In this document: positions 25,564 through 33,945 of the stretch, in pieces
Numbering within the stretch: position 1 is the first letter of the stretch
Layout: the number at the start of each line of letters is the position of its first letter
Assembly: GCA_038206725.1 (NCBI GenBank)
Contig: JBBRAO010000008.1
Location: forward strand, 17,574 to 81,573
Origin: JBAXXL01 sp038206725
GTDB lineage: Bacteria > Bacteroidota > Ignavibacteria > Kapaibacteriales > UBA2268
Length of the DNA stretch: 64,000 bases
Reading direction: 5' to 3'
Made by a program: the position numbers and the translations under genes
The notes under the pieces: model-generated
Told to the model about the DNA's origin: nothing
What the model saw: the letters and a program-made list of their open reading frames with translations, nothing else
The model's database searches: none

Positions 25564-25776
25564 ACCACGAAGTGGTTGAAAACGAATAGCACCGTATGAA
25601 ATGCGGTGGAAATGGTGATGCGTTTTTTTTGACTCCGACGGAGTCAAATGTAAGTAAAAGCTAAAAATGCGAAAAAAGACAATCCCGTTAGGGATTCGAT
25701 GTTTATAGAAAAATGACCGCGTATCGACCATAAAATCCCGTTGGGATGAAATAATAAATTGGATTTTAGAATGACA
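25562..25776 (+). repeat. Dispersed intergenic repeat, copy 3 (most complete)
   Basis: In order: ACCACGAAGTGGT palindrome with GGTTGAAAACGAATAGC, CCGTATGAAATGCGGTGG, the palindrome TTTGACTCCGACGGAGTCAAA with its half sites at 25629-25649, then AATCCCGTTAGGGATT (25681-25696), GATGTTTATAGAAAA, and AAATCCCGTTGGGATGAAAT (about 25733-25752), closing at TTTTAGAATGAC. Parts match 3336-3567 and 5515-5624. It has no open frame and several small hairpins. The remainder of 25451-25925 shows no gene. Confidence 0.65.
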
Positions 25777-25925
25777 AGCACGGATGCTTATCTCACCAAG
25801 TTATTGAATTGCAGGTGGGTCAATCATCCTTGATTGACTAATATTTTTACAATTTTGAGTTGTGAGATAGCCCCTTTTTGTAAATGTTTTTTAAAACAAA
25901 TTAGAAATTATCGCTAATATAATTA

Positions 25926-26579
25926 CTACAGATATATTATTAACGAAGTGCTTAGATAGTTTTTGGCTTGTTCGTTTTCAGTTTTACCAACTAAATTAAT
26001 CCAATTATATTTCACTTCCAAAGCGGCTCTAATTAACAGCAAATTTACTTCTATACCTCCACCCAATGCGGCACCGAAACGGCTATTCTGAGCATCGGGC
26101 ATAACTTTGATTTCGTCAAAAACATCATATACATTATTAACACGAGTTGTAATATGATTGTATTGAACATCGCCGCGCACGTACAAACCTATAAATGAGC
26201 GGAATAGATAATAATCAATACCTAAGGAAATCGGCAAGACACTTGTTGTGGAACTAAAAAGCGGTTTTTGGCTCGTAGAAGTTACGACATCGTTGATAAC
26301 AGGCTCAAATTGGTGCCAAGCGAACGACCCGTGCAAAAATGAATTTGAGTTTTTGTCGAGCTTAATTCTCACATCTGCTCCAATATGAAATCCATATTTC
26401 GCTGATCCGTAAAGCATGTTTAAGCTGTCAACGGTATTGCGGTTATAGAGATTGGTAATATAATCATTTGGGGTGGTAAGTCCGCCGAAAATGCCAAAAT
26501 CAAGACCGTCTCCCGCTTTCGATTTGCCAAAAGAAAATAAAAATACTGCTAAAACAATTATAATAAACGTTCGTTTCAT
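25926..26579 (-). CDS. Outer-membrane beta-barrel protein
   Basis: This is a 217-residue protein with a signal peptide (about 1-22) and alternating hydrophobic strands: F-G-I-F-G-G-L-T-T-P near the start, F-H-I-G-A-D-V-R-I-K-L, F-I-G-L-Y-V-R-G-D-V-Q-Y, F-G-A-A-L-G-G-G-I-E-V, and a C-terminus L-S-T-S-L-I-I-Y-L. This fits a small eight- to ten-strand barrel of the OMP beta-barrel (PorT-like) superfamily. No enzymatic motif was seen. It lies divergent from the OmpA-type gene at 26677 with 97 bases between the starts. The precise function is unknown. Confidence 0.7.
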   Translation of the reverse strand: MKRTFIIIVLAVFLFSFGKSKAGDGLDFGIFGGLTTPNDYITNLYNRNTVDSLNMLYGSAKYGFHIGADVRIKLDKNSNSFLHGSFAWHQFEPVINDVVTSTSQKPLFSSTTSVLPISLGIDYYLFRSFIGLYVRGDVQYNHITTRVNNVYDVFDEIKVMPDAQNSRFGAALGGGIEVNLLLIRAALEVKYNWINLVGKTENEQAKNYLSTSLIIYL

Positions 26580-26676
26580 ATATTATTCTTAATTTTGTTA
26601 AACATAATATAACATTTAACGAATTTAATAAGAAAAAGTTTAATTTTATATATAAATTTATGCAAAAGGTGCAGCA

Positions 26677-28533
26677 ATGTTAAAGAAAATCATCCTAATT
26701 TCAGCAATTATATTCCTAGGTTTATCGAATAACCTGCGGGCTGATGAGAATGTACAAGATGGTATGCCGTTAAATATGGGTATTTACTTAAGAGGAAACG
26801 TAAACTTACACACACTAGACGTGCCTATTCCAAGTGGAAGATCTACAAAAAACATCTTAGGATACAGCCCTGCCGGTGGGTTTGTAATTAATATTCCTTT
26901 GTCGATATCATTGTATTTTTCCGGAATGTTGGGTTATAGCGGCGTATGGGGTACTATTGATATCCCTTCTTCAAGTTTTACTAACTTAAATGTCAAAATT
27001 CACCAATTAGAATTTTCACCTTTACTTAGATGGAAATTCTTACCAAATACTCCTGGTTTGTATTTGGTTGGTGGTGGAGATTTCGCTTATGCATTTTCTA
27101 ATACGGACATTGACTCACTTAACCTCCGTGCAGGCGTAAAACTGGGTTTAGGTTACGATTTTAAAATTGGTAAATGTACTTATTTATCACCGGAAGTAAC
27201 TTTTGCATTCCCTATACCTAATGTTTCGAGAAATGCTAGATTTTCTACTTGGACCGTTCCACAGGTTCGTGCCGGAATTAATTTAACTTGGGGTTGCCCT
27301 AAAAAAGAAGTTGTTCCTGAAGCTCCTTTATTCACACCTGAGCTTTCAACCGGTTTTACAAGCGTTAATTTTTATAACAACGATGGTAATGTAAATCAAT
27401 TAGAAAAAATCAAGGTTCAAGAAATTTCTTATCAAGAACTTTTCCCTCTAATTCCTTACATATTCTATGATGAAAACCAAGCAGTTCCAAATGTAAAAAA
27501 TCAAGTTCTAGCAGGCGCTGACCAAGCAGGTGGATTCCGTATCCCTGATTTGAAACCAAATGCTGAGAAAATCAATCAAAGTACAATTGATATTATCGGT
27601 TCAAGAATGAACACCAACACAAATTCTCAATTGACTATAACAGGAACAAAAGATATAGTTAAGGAAAAAAAGAACTCAAGTGTATCTATGGAAAGGGCGG
27701 AATGGGCTAAAAAATATCTCGTTTCTAATTACAACATTAATGCGGCGCGTATAAAAGTAGTTGGCTCGGAATCACCTACCAAAGCATCATCTATTCGTGT
27801 AGAAGACGGTCAAGCAGAAAACAGACGTATCGAATTCAATTCTTCGAGCAGTGATATAATGGAACCAATTATTATAGACCAAGAAAAAGTGCGCTTGGCG
27901 GAACCTGCTTATATTGAGTTTGTTCCTTACGCAACCTCTAACGAAGCAGTTGCTGAATGGTATTTGGAAATTATGCAGGGTGGTAAAATCCTTCGCCAAT
28001 TTGCAGGTCAAGGCAAAGTTGATTCATTATTATGGAACATATATCCAAATGAATTAGCCGCATCGGAAATCCCAGTTGATTATGTATTTACCGCACGCAG
28101 CCAATCAGGTTTGGAAAGTACTTCCGCAGGCACTATTCCGGTTCAATATTATTCATTCGCGCAAAAGAAATCTCATCAAAGTGCCGACACTACTATTTCA
28201 AAATTTAGTTTGATAGTATTTGATTTCGATAGCCCTGAAATTTCAAACACCGATAAGGAAATCCTTATTAAGAATGTTGTTCCGGCAATTAAATACAAAT
28301 CAACAGTAAAGATTTTTGGTTATACCGATAGAATCGGTAGTAACGAGTACAACCAAAGCCTTTCATCGAAACGCGCGGAAAATGTTCGAAGTATTTTGCA
28401 ATCAAAAGTACCAAACGCTAAATACGAAATTTTCGGTGTTGGTGAAAATGTTTCTATCTACGATAATAATTCACCAATTGGGAGACAATTATCGAGGACA
28501 GTTCAGATTTATGTTATTACACCTGAAAAATAA
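26677..28533 (+). CDS. OmpA-family outer membrane protein, paralogue 2
   Basis: This 618-residue protein has the same plan as the gene at 20092: signal peptide (1-22), beta-barrel region (about 28-210), an OmpA-like domain (about 280-390; S-M-E-R-A-E-W-A-K-K-Y-L and A-E-N-R-R-I-E-F) and an Ig-like segment. A C-terminal OmpA domain (about 505-618) has I-V-F-D-F-D-S-P-E-I, Y-T-D-R-I-G-S-N-E-Y-N-Q-S-L-S-S-K-R-A and G-R-Q-L-S-R-T-V. The second domain keeps the Asp/Arg pair expected to bind diaminopimelate in peptidoglycan. It is likely a structural link between outer membrane and cell wall. Confidence 0.8.
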   Translation: MLKKIILISAIIFLGLSNNLRADENVQDGMPLNMGIYLRGNVNLHTLDVPIPSGRSTKNILGYSPAGGFVINIPLSISLYFSGMLGYSGVWGTIDIPSSSFTNLNVKIHQLEFSPLLRWKFLPNTPGLYLVGGGDFAYAFSNTDIDSLNLRAGVKLGLGYDFKIGKCTYLSPEVTFAFPIPNVSRNARFSTWTVPQVRAGINLTWGCPKKEVVPEAPLFTPELSTGFTSVNFYNNDGNVNQLEKIKVQEISYQELFPLIPYIFYDENQAVPNVKNQVLAGADQAGGFRIPDLKPNAEKINQSTIDIIGSRMNTNTNSQLTITGTKDIVKEKKNSSVSMERAEWAKKYLVSNYNINAARIKVVGSESPTKASSIRVEDGQAENRRIEFNSSSSDIMEPIIIDQEKVRLAEPAYIEFVPYATSNEAVAEWYLEIMQGGKILRQFAGQGKVDSLLWNIYPNELAASEIPVDYVFTARSQSGLESTSAGTIPVQYYSFAQKKSHQSADTTISKFSLIVFDFDSPEISNTDKEILIKNVVPAIKYKSTVKIFGYTDRIGSNEYNQSLSSKRAENVRSILQSKVPNAKYEIFGVGENVSIYDNNSPIGRQLSRTVQIYVITPEK

Positions 28534-28562
28534 GTATTTTATCAATCTTATGGTTTAATCTT

Positions 28563-28586
28563 GTTCCCAAGCTCCTGCTTGGGAAC
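28563..28586. terminator. Stable hairpin, possible terminator
   Basis: GTTCCCAAGC (28563-28572) pairs with GCTTGGGAAC (28577-28586) around CTCCT... a 4-base loop. Only ACACACTTTT follows on the plus strand, so termination would be weak. It lies 30 bases after the OmpA-type gene. Confidence 0.45.
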
Positions 28587-28608
28587 ACACTTTTAAAGTT
28601 ATTTATAT

Positions 28609-28644
28609 AAACTCGTTACCACGCAGTAGTTTGGTAACGAGTTT
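28609..28644. terminator. Hairpin of the CTCGTTACC family
   Basis: AAACTCGTTACCA (28609-28621) pairs perfectly with TGGTAACGAGTTT (28632-28644). It is the same cassette as 6870-6905. It stands between convergent genes and may serve both strands. A decayed CTCATCCGA hairpin follows at 28656-28690. Confidence 0.55.
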
Positions 28645-28702
28645 GAATTTATTATACTCATCCGATGACTGCCCGGTCAACGGAAGAATTGGATATTTTT
28701 TG

Positions 28703-30091
28703 TCAATTCTTCATAATCGAATATATTTCTTTATCGCCATCAATGGTTACATAAAGTACATAAATACCTCTCGGTAGTCCTGCCAAATCAGCATAGAGAA
28801 TCCCCTTGCCTTCGAATGGATTAAAAGAGCAACCAGTTTGGATGGAGGCTTTAATTAGCTGACCCATATAGTTATATACATCAATATTTGCAAAAGAACT
28901 ATTCAAACTTGAATTTGCTTCGAACAGCATAGTTATCTTATCTTTTGAAGGATTTGGATAAGCCAATGATACATTAAATTGGTGCTCATTTTCTACCGAT
29001 ACTATGGGATTTTGGTCTTCATCACCCCAAAATAGCAACTTCGAATTATAATTGCCACCGCTTATATAAAATATTGTGGATCCGTTAGGTAAGCATTTTA
29101 TTGGTTTAATTGTTGTGTATTTATCAAAACCAAAGTAATTCATTTTATAAATTTTATAACTTTCAGAATTGTAGTAATGCAGAATAGCTACACGGTTTGA
29201 GTCAATATCCTTGAAACGAAAACTTCCGGAAATCCAGATAGAATTATCCTTGTCAACATCGAAACTAAAAATATAACCGGGCGGATATATTACATAACTT
29301 ACACCGCCTACATCAAGATGATGCGTTGTGAAATTTTCGCCGTCAAAAGAAGTCAAATTACCCTCCGTTTGTATCATCCATAGATTATCATTAACCACAC
29401 GCAATTTAGGAAACATCACCATCCCATTATTCATTTTATAATAAGCCTTATCGTAAATTTTTCTTTCACCTGTAATCGGATTAATTGAGCATAAATGGCT
29501 ATTTAAGCCAAAATAATAGAGTTTTCCCTTATAAAAGACCAAATTATCATCATTTCCACCTAAACTTGGGTAGTAATCTTGGTCGTTGTATGCATCCAAA
29601 GTATCTTTACCATAAAACTTGGTGCAGGTATCACCGTTATATTTTATGAAATACATTCTTCTTGCATTTAACCAAAAATTGCCTTTGTCATCCTTTGCAA
29701 TGGTTCTGAGTGCTTCCAATTTCGAATCTTTTACCAGCTTGGGGGCTTGATATATTATATCCCAACCGACACCATTGTATTTTTTGAATTCACTTATACC
29801 GAAGTATTCATAATTATCTACAACATATATTTCGCCACTATCTGTGTAAAAAATATCCCACAGATGAGATTTTGTCATTGGCAGATTAATAAGGTTTGTA
29901 TCTTTATTCCTAACTTCAATAATACAATTTTGAAAAAGTATTACGAAATCACCTTTGCAATTGCTTTTAATAGCAGTTGCCATACTTGCATTCAATTGTG
30001 CCGTTATACTGTCATTACCTACATGAAAACTATGAGCTTGTAACAAGGTTGAAACAAACATCATAACAAGAATAATACAAAATTGTTTCAT
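28703..30091 (-). CDS. Secreted T9SS cargo protein with propeller-like repeats
   Basis: This is a 462-residue protein with a signal peptide (1-19). The middle shows repeated short blocks of the form D-K/D-G-N-F-W-L, D-N-L-W-M-I, K-D-N-S-I-W-I-S-G and Y-F-G-L-N-S-H. These recall the W-containing blades of sensor-type or two-component regulator propellers. The C-terminus is a type A sorting domain: L-A-Y-P-N-P-S-K-D, Y-N-Y-M-G-Q-L-I-K and L-P-R-G-I-Y-V-L-Y-V. No catalytic motif is recognisable. The protein is probably surface-exposed, with role unknown. Confidence 0.75.
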   Translation of the reverse strand: MKQFCIILVMMFVSTLLQAHSFHVGNDSITAQLNASMATAIKSNCKGDFVILFQNCIIEVRNKDTNLINLPMTKSHLWDIFYTDSGEIYVVDNYEYFGISEFKKYNGVGWDIIYQAPKLVKDSKLEALRTIAKDDKGNFWLNARRMYFIKYNGDTCTKFYGKDTLDAYNDQDYYPSLGGNDDNLVFYKGKLYYFGLNSHLCSINPITGERKIYDKAYYKMNNGMVMFPKLRVVNDNLWMIQTEGNLTSFDGENFTTHHLDVGGVSYVIYPPGYIFSFDVDKDNSIWISGSFRFKDIDSNRVAILHYYNSESYKIYKMNYFGFDKYTTIKPIKCLPNGSTIFYISGGNYNSKLLFWGDEDQNPIVSVENEHQFNVSLAYPNPSKDKITMLFEANSSLNSSFANIDVYNYMGQLIKASIQTGCSFNPFEGKGILYADLAGLPRGIYVLYVTIDGDKEIYSIMKN

Positions 30092-30133
30092 AATTGATTA
30101 ACCATAATTATTAAAATATTTTTTGTGATATAA

Positions 30134-30173
30134 AATAGTTGTGCAGTGAAATTTATTTCATTGCACAACTATT
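30134..30173 (-). terminator. Long hairpin terminator
   Basis: AATAGTTGTGC (30134-30144) pairs with GCACAACTATT (30163-30173), with a second stem TGAAAT/ATTTCA inside a 2-base loop. On the minus strand TTTTATA follows. It lies 7 bases beyond the stop of the gene at 30180. Confidence 0.65.
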
Positions 30174-30179
30174 ACCAAT

Positions 30180-30806
30180 TTAACGACAAATTGTTACACA
30201 ACCCACTTGATATAATGGATTGTCACAATCGAAAGTTGCTACTGAAGGACCTCGCTGAACTCTTCGTTCCCAATTGCCATTTACCAGTTCCTTACAGATT
30301 GTATAATACTCTCTGCACTCTCCCAATAAATACGGGTTGCAGATTGTATATTTTGCTTTATTATCTGGGAAACCGGGTGGCGAATATGTGTAACATCCAC
30401 CGGTAAATACTCTCATTTTTAGTATAAGTTCGTTCATTACAGGAGCACATACAACTAAATCATCAACATAACCAAAAACCGCTTCATTGTTATTTAATAT
30501 ACCAAGAATTATGTCATCAATTAAAGGACCACGGTAGGCATTCAAAGGTACGTCAGTTCCACAAAGACAAGCCCCATCATAACTTTCTGAGTACCTAATT
30601 TCTTTAATATAGATATCATAAGAATTTAAGTTTTCGTCCCACCGTGTACAAAATGTAACAGTAACTTCGCAACCCATACAGGTTACGAAATTTGAAGTCT
30701 GTTCATTATCAAACCCAGGTGGGCAGGTTGCTTTTAAATTTGTTACAAACAAGGTGTTTACTAATAGTGCAAATGCCAAAATGAGAAAAGAAAGTGTTAG
30801 TTTCAT
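30180..30806 (-). CDS. Small secreted cysteine-rich protein of unknown function
   Basis: This is a 208-residue protein with a signal peptide (about 1-27). The mature part has many cysteines, some in close pairs: C-M-G-C, C-L-C-G, and later C-N-P-Y-L-L-G-E-C-R-E-Y-Y-T-I-C, D-C-D-N-P-L-Y and G-C-V-T-I-C-R at the very end. This suggests a disulfide-stabilised extracellular domain. No sorting domain, lipobox or catalytic motif was seen. It is upstream of the T9SS protein gene on the same strand, but the long hairpin between them argues for separate transcripts. Confidence 0.65.
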   Translation of the reverse strand: MKLTLSFLILAFALLVNTLFVTNLKATCPPGFDNEQTSNFVTCMGCEVTVTFCTRWDENLNSYDIYIKEIRYSESYDGACLCGTDVPLNAYRGPLIDDIILGILNNNEAVFGYVDDLVVCAPVMNELILKMRVFTGGCYTYSPPGFPDNKAKYTICNPYLLGECREYYTICKELVNGNWERRVQRGPSVATFDCDNPLYQVGCVTICR

Positions 30807-31661
30807 TTTATTATTTCCATTAAATTTAATAAATCATTAGTTTTTTATATTATTACTATCAAATATCATTTATTTATTTTTATTTGAATCGAAGGTTCTT
30901 CCAAAGCATTTTCTCAATTAGGGCGGTATAAATTCGTAGTATAAATGTCTGAAAAATATTGTGGTGCAAAAACACCAATTGCAGTGGTAATTGTTCCGGC
31001 GGCATAATGATATAGTTAGAGCTGTGAGCTGTGAGCTGTGAGCTGTGAGCTGATTTGACGCCCTTTAGTTAATTTATTGTAGAAAACCAAAATATAGTTT
31101 TCAACAATATCGGATATATGCTGTAATAATTTTCTCCATTTTTCTCCCTGTGCCGGGAGTTTCTTCCTGTCGCGAAATAAAAAAGATATGTAGAACGAAT
31201 TTTTCATTTTCTTACTTTTTGTAATACTTCACTTTGCAAAAATACTGAAAATAAATTAAAATGCAAGCATTATTTTCACTTTTTTTAAATTTGCACATTC
31301 AATATTATATAGACAACTGAGAAGTCCATTTCTTTCTCTAAGGTTGAAAAATATGTGAAATATATTCTGAAACATATTTTATTATTTTGCTTAGTGTTTC
31401 GTAATTTCGATGATTATTAAATAATTAATTTATTTTCATAATCCTCATTTGATATGCTAATAAATTAATTTATGAGCAGTTTTAGCACATAGCCGGTACA
31501 TTATGAAACTAAATATTAGGGGAAGAATTCATAATCCTATTTTTTTTTGAAAACTCTTTCCATCAAAACAACAGCGCTTCTAATCGTAATGTTTTTGCCC
31601 CCTACAATTTTCAAAATTAATTCCGTTTATTACCACAACAATAACAGTATAAATGTAAATT
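30807..31661. other. Long intergenic region (855 bp)
   Basis: No gene is supported. It contains the AGCTGTG tandem repeat (31019-31052). A 63-codon minus-strand frame at 31016-31207 reads L-T-A-H-S-S-Q-L at its end only because it runs into that repeat. The remainder is AT-rich, with no TAnnTTTG box convincingly spaced for the DJ-1-like gene and no structured RNA recognised. Confidence 0.4.
31019..31052. repeat. Heptanucleotide tandem repeat (GAGCTGT x 4.9)
   Basis: The unit GAGCTGT is repeated four full times plus GAGCTG without error. Its length would vary by slippage. It is in non-coding DNA between two divergent genes. Confidence 0.9.
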
Positions 31662-32249
31662 ATGAAAAAAGTGCTATTACTCCTCGCTGAAGGTTTCGAA
31701 ATGTACGAAGCAAGCGCGTTTATAGACGTAATCGGATGGAATCTCGTTGAAGGCGACCACAACACACAATTGTTCAGCGTCGGTTTTATGAGAGAAATCA
31801 AAAGCTCGTTCGACCAAAAATTCATTCCTGATTTTCTAATTGACGACATTGATTCCGATGATTACGACGCTTTAGCTATCCCCGGCGGTTTCGACGAATA
31901 TGGTTTTTATGACGACGCGTATAATGTTCGATTTTTAGATATGATTAGACATTTTAATGATAAAAACAAAGTTATAGCATCTATTTGTGTCGGTGGATTA
32001 GCCATTGCGAAATCCGGCATTTTAGACAATAAATTCGCTACTACATACAATCAAAACCCAAAAAGAATCGAGCAGTTGATTGAAATGGGCGCGTTATATA
32101 CGAACGAACCTATAGTGGTAAACGATAATATAATTACTTCATCCAAGCCTGCGACCGCCCACGAAGTAGCTTTTATTTTACTCGAAAAATTAACCGGTAA
32201 AAACAATGCTGAAAAGGTAAAATCGTTAATGGGTTTTAGTATTAATTAG
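31662..32249 (+). CDS. DJ-1/PfpI-family protein
   Basis: This 195-residue protein of the glutamine-amidotransferase-like superfamily has K-K-V-L-L-L-L-A-E-G-F-E at the N-terminus (with the conserved Glu), D-A-L-A-I-P-G-G-F-D-E-Y-G in the middle, the nucleophile elbow A-S-I-C-V-G-G-L-A-I-A-K-S-G, and T-S-S-K-P-A-T-A-H-E-V-A-F at the C-terminus. The Cys in I-C-V-G is the expected reactive residue. Family members act as glyoxalases/deglycases, chaperones or proteases, and the sequence does not decide which. It is followed by a broken DUF1801 gene. Confidence 0.85.
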   Translation: MKKVLLLLAEGFEMYEASAFIDVIGWNLVEGDHNTQLFSVGFMREIKSSFDQKFIPDFLIDDIDSDDYDALAIPGGFDEYGFYDDAYNVRFLDMIRHFNDKNKVIASICVGGLAIAKSGILDNKFATTYNQNPKRIEQLIEMGALYTNEPIVVNDNIITSSKPATAHEVAFILLEKLTGKNNAEKVKSLMGFSIN

Positions 32250-32259
32250 AAAAAATTTG

Positions 32260-32400
32260 ATGATTGATTTAAAAACAAAAGCTACGACGAATAATGTAAT
32301 TGATTTTATAAACACTATAGAGGACTACACCAAGCGTCAGGACAGCTACGCCCTATTAGATATATTGTCAGATGTCAATTTAGCGGTTCTTGAAGAATAA
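32260..32400 (+). pseudogene. N-terminal fragment of a DUF1801 protein
   Basis: The frame reads L-K-T-K-A-T-T-N-N-V-I-D-F-I-N-T-I-E-D-Y and then T-K-R-Q-D-S-Y-A-L-L-D-I-L before diverging and stopping after 46 codons. The first part is the conserved opening of DUF1801/YdhG-like proteins (K-T-K-x-x-x-x-S-V-x-D-F-I-x-x-I-E-D-x-x-K-R-x-D). Members are about 120-140 residues, so two thirds are missing. It begins 11 bases after the DJ-1-like gene. Confidence 0.6.
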
Positions 32401-32545
32401 GAATCAACTTTTTTTAGAAACTTTAATACTTAAAAGGCTATAATTACAAATATTTATGAACAAGCAGGAATGCTTATTCTACTAAATATGTGTAGTAGCA
32501 TAGACATTCTTGTCTATGCAATATGTTAATGAACTGTTACTTTTT

Positions 32546-33745
32546 ATGGAGTTTATTTTGAAAAAGAAAAATATAATTAAAATCGCTATATATATAATCA
32601 TCGGCATACCGCTAATATCGACATTTCTTTATTATGGTACGGTCGTCTATGATTTCCCTAAACCGGAAACATTCAGCGGTAAAAACTTTTATAATCCTTA
32701 TGAAAATATTAGTGGTAGCGCTTATAAAGCCAATTTGCACTGCCATTCACGCGGAATCTTAGAAGCGCTTAAGTCAACTCAAAAGACGGCTAATTTGGAA
32801 AAAGAGTATGCAAAGCGGGGATATTCCGTTTTAACCATAACAAATCATAATAAGATAACTAAAGTTGAAGCCTCCAGTAAAAAATTCCTTTTTATACCTT
32901 CTTATGAATTTGGTCGTGGTTTCACAAGAAATCATATTTTAGTACTTGGTGCAAAAAGAACATCGGCACTTCAGTTCCCATATACACAGACTGTAAACCA
33001 CAAGCAAACGTTAATTGATGAACTTCGCGATGATGGTCAATTGATTTCGATAGCTCACCCTGCACGTTCGGGATACGAATTGAGCGATATGGAGAAACTA
33101 TCCGGTTTTAACTGCATTGAAGTAAGCAACTTTGGAAACAGCTCAACAGCTTATTGGGACATCCTGTTATCGTATGGTCGTGCTGTTTGGTTGACAGCCG
33201 GAGATGATTCACACGACGTAACATCTACCAGAAGAACATTTCGCAGTTGGGCTTGGATATTTTCGGATTACTTAATCCGCGATTCTATAATTTCCGCATT
33301 GCGCTATGGCAGAAGCTATGCTGTCAGCGGTGAAAATGGAAATGATAAAAACAAGTTGGTTTACTGTTCGGTCTATGATAATTTGCTGGATATTAAATTT
33401 GAAAACCCTGCCGATACAATACGTCTTTTTGGACAAAACGGCAAGCTCCTATCCCTCATTACAAATACAAATTCTATTGCGTATATTTTGGATAAAACTA
33501 TTAAATACATTAGAACCGAAGCTGTAACCGATAAATCTGTTATATATATGAATCCGATAATAAGAATAAATGGCTTATATGCGCCTATTAGAGAAGTCCC
33601 TACTATCGATTGGACGGCAACTTGGCTATTCCGTTCCATCTTGTTTTTAATCCATTTTACTATTTTTGGATTATATTACTTTTCTATAAAAAAAATTAAA
33701 CGCAATAAATCGGCTAAATTTCAACCTGTTTTACCAAAAAAATAA
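32546..33745 (+). CDS. Membrane-anchored PHP-domain phosphoesterase-like protein
   Basis: About 399 residues. One membrane helix lies near the N-terminus and another near the C-terminus, with the catalytic part facing outward. PHP motifs: A-N-L-H-C-H-S-R-G, I-T-N-H-N-K-I, S-Y-E-F-G-R-G-F, I-A-H-P-A-R-S-G-Y and T-A-G-D-D-S-H-D, a complete set of metal-binding His/Asp residues. PHP enzymes hydrolyse phosphoesters, and the substrate here is unknown. ATG 32546 was chosen because earlier in-frame starts (32510, 32516) lie in a CATAGACATTCTTGTCTATG palindrome. A TTG at 32558, spaced well behind GGAG (32548-32551), is an equally good start. Confidence 0.78.
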   Translation: MEFILKKKNIIKIAIYIIIGIPLISTFLYYGTVVYDFPKPETFSGKNFYNPYENISGSAYKANLHCHSRGILEALKSTQKTANLEKEYAKRGYSVLTITNHNKITKVEASSKKFLFIPSYEFGRGFTRNHILVLGAKRTSALQFPYTQTVNHKQTLIDELRDDGQLISIAHPARSGYELSDMEKLSGFNCIEVSNFGNSSTAYWDILLSYGRAVWLTAGDDSHDVTSTRRTFRSWAWIFSDYLIRDSIISALRYGRSYAVSGENGNDKNKLVYCSVYDNLLDIKFENPADTIRLFGQNGKLLSLITNTNSIAYILDKTIKYIRTEAVTDKSVIYMNPIIRINGLYAPIREVPTIDWTATWLFRSILFLIHFTIFGLYYFSIKKIKRNKSAKFQPVLPKK

Positions 33746-33860
33746 AAAAAATTAAATTATTATTAATTAAAATAAACGGCGTATTTAGCCATAATTGGGC
33801 ATTAAAAGCACTTTTGTAAAAAAGTGCAAAATAAATCTATATAAATAAGAAACATATTAT

Positions 33861-33892
33861 TTTGATTATTTAATGAAAATTTGTTAATTTTG
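33861..33892 (+). promoter_or_regulatory. Putative promoter of the pyruvate oxidoreductase gene
   Basis: TTTG (33861-33864), a 20-base spacer and TAATTTTG (33885-33892) fit the Bacteroidota TTTG/TAnnTTTG consensus. Transcription would start near 33899. The ribosome site AGGAG lies at about 33932-33936 before the ATG at 33946. Confidence 0.6.
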
Positions 33893-33945
33893 TAAATTGT
33901 TTTTTTCAATTTTGAAAAATTTAAATCACGTAGGAGATTTTTTAG

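Noticed and set aside
31019..31052. CRISPR-like repetition
   Set aside because: The unit is 7 bases in direct tandem with no spacers; no other spaced direct repeats were found in the window.
31016..31207. 63-codon minus-strand open frame
   Set aside because: Its end is made only by the AGCTGTG tandem repeat and the remainder matches no family I recognise; no ribosome site.
33808..33827. GCACTTTT/AAAAGTGC hairpin as a terminator after the PHP gene
   Set aside because: It is followed by A-rich, not T-rich, sequence on the plus strand and no minus-strand gene ends there.
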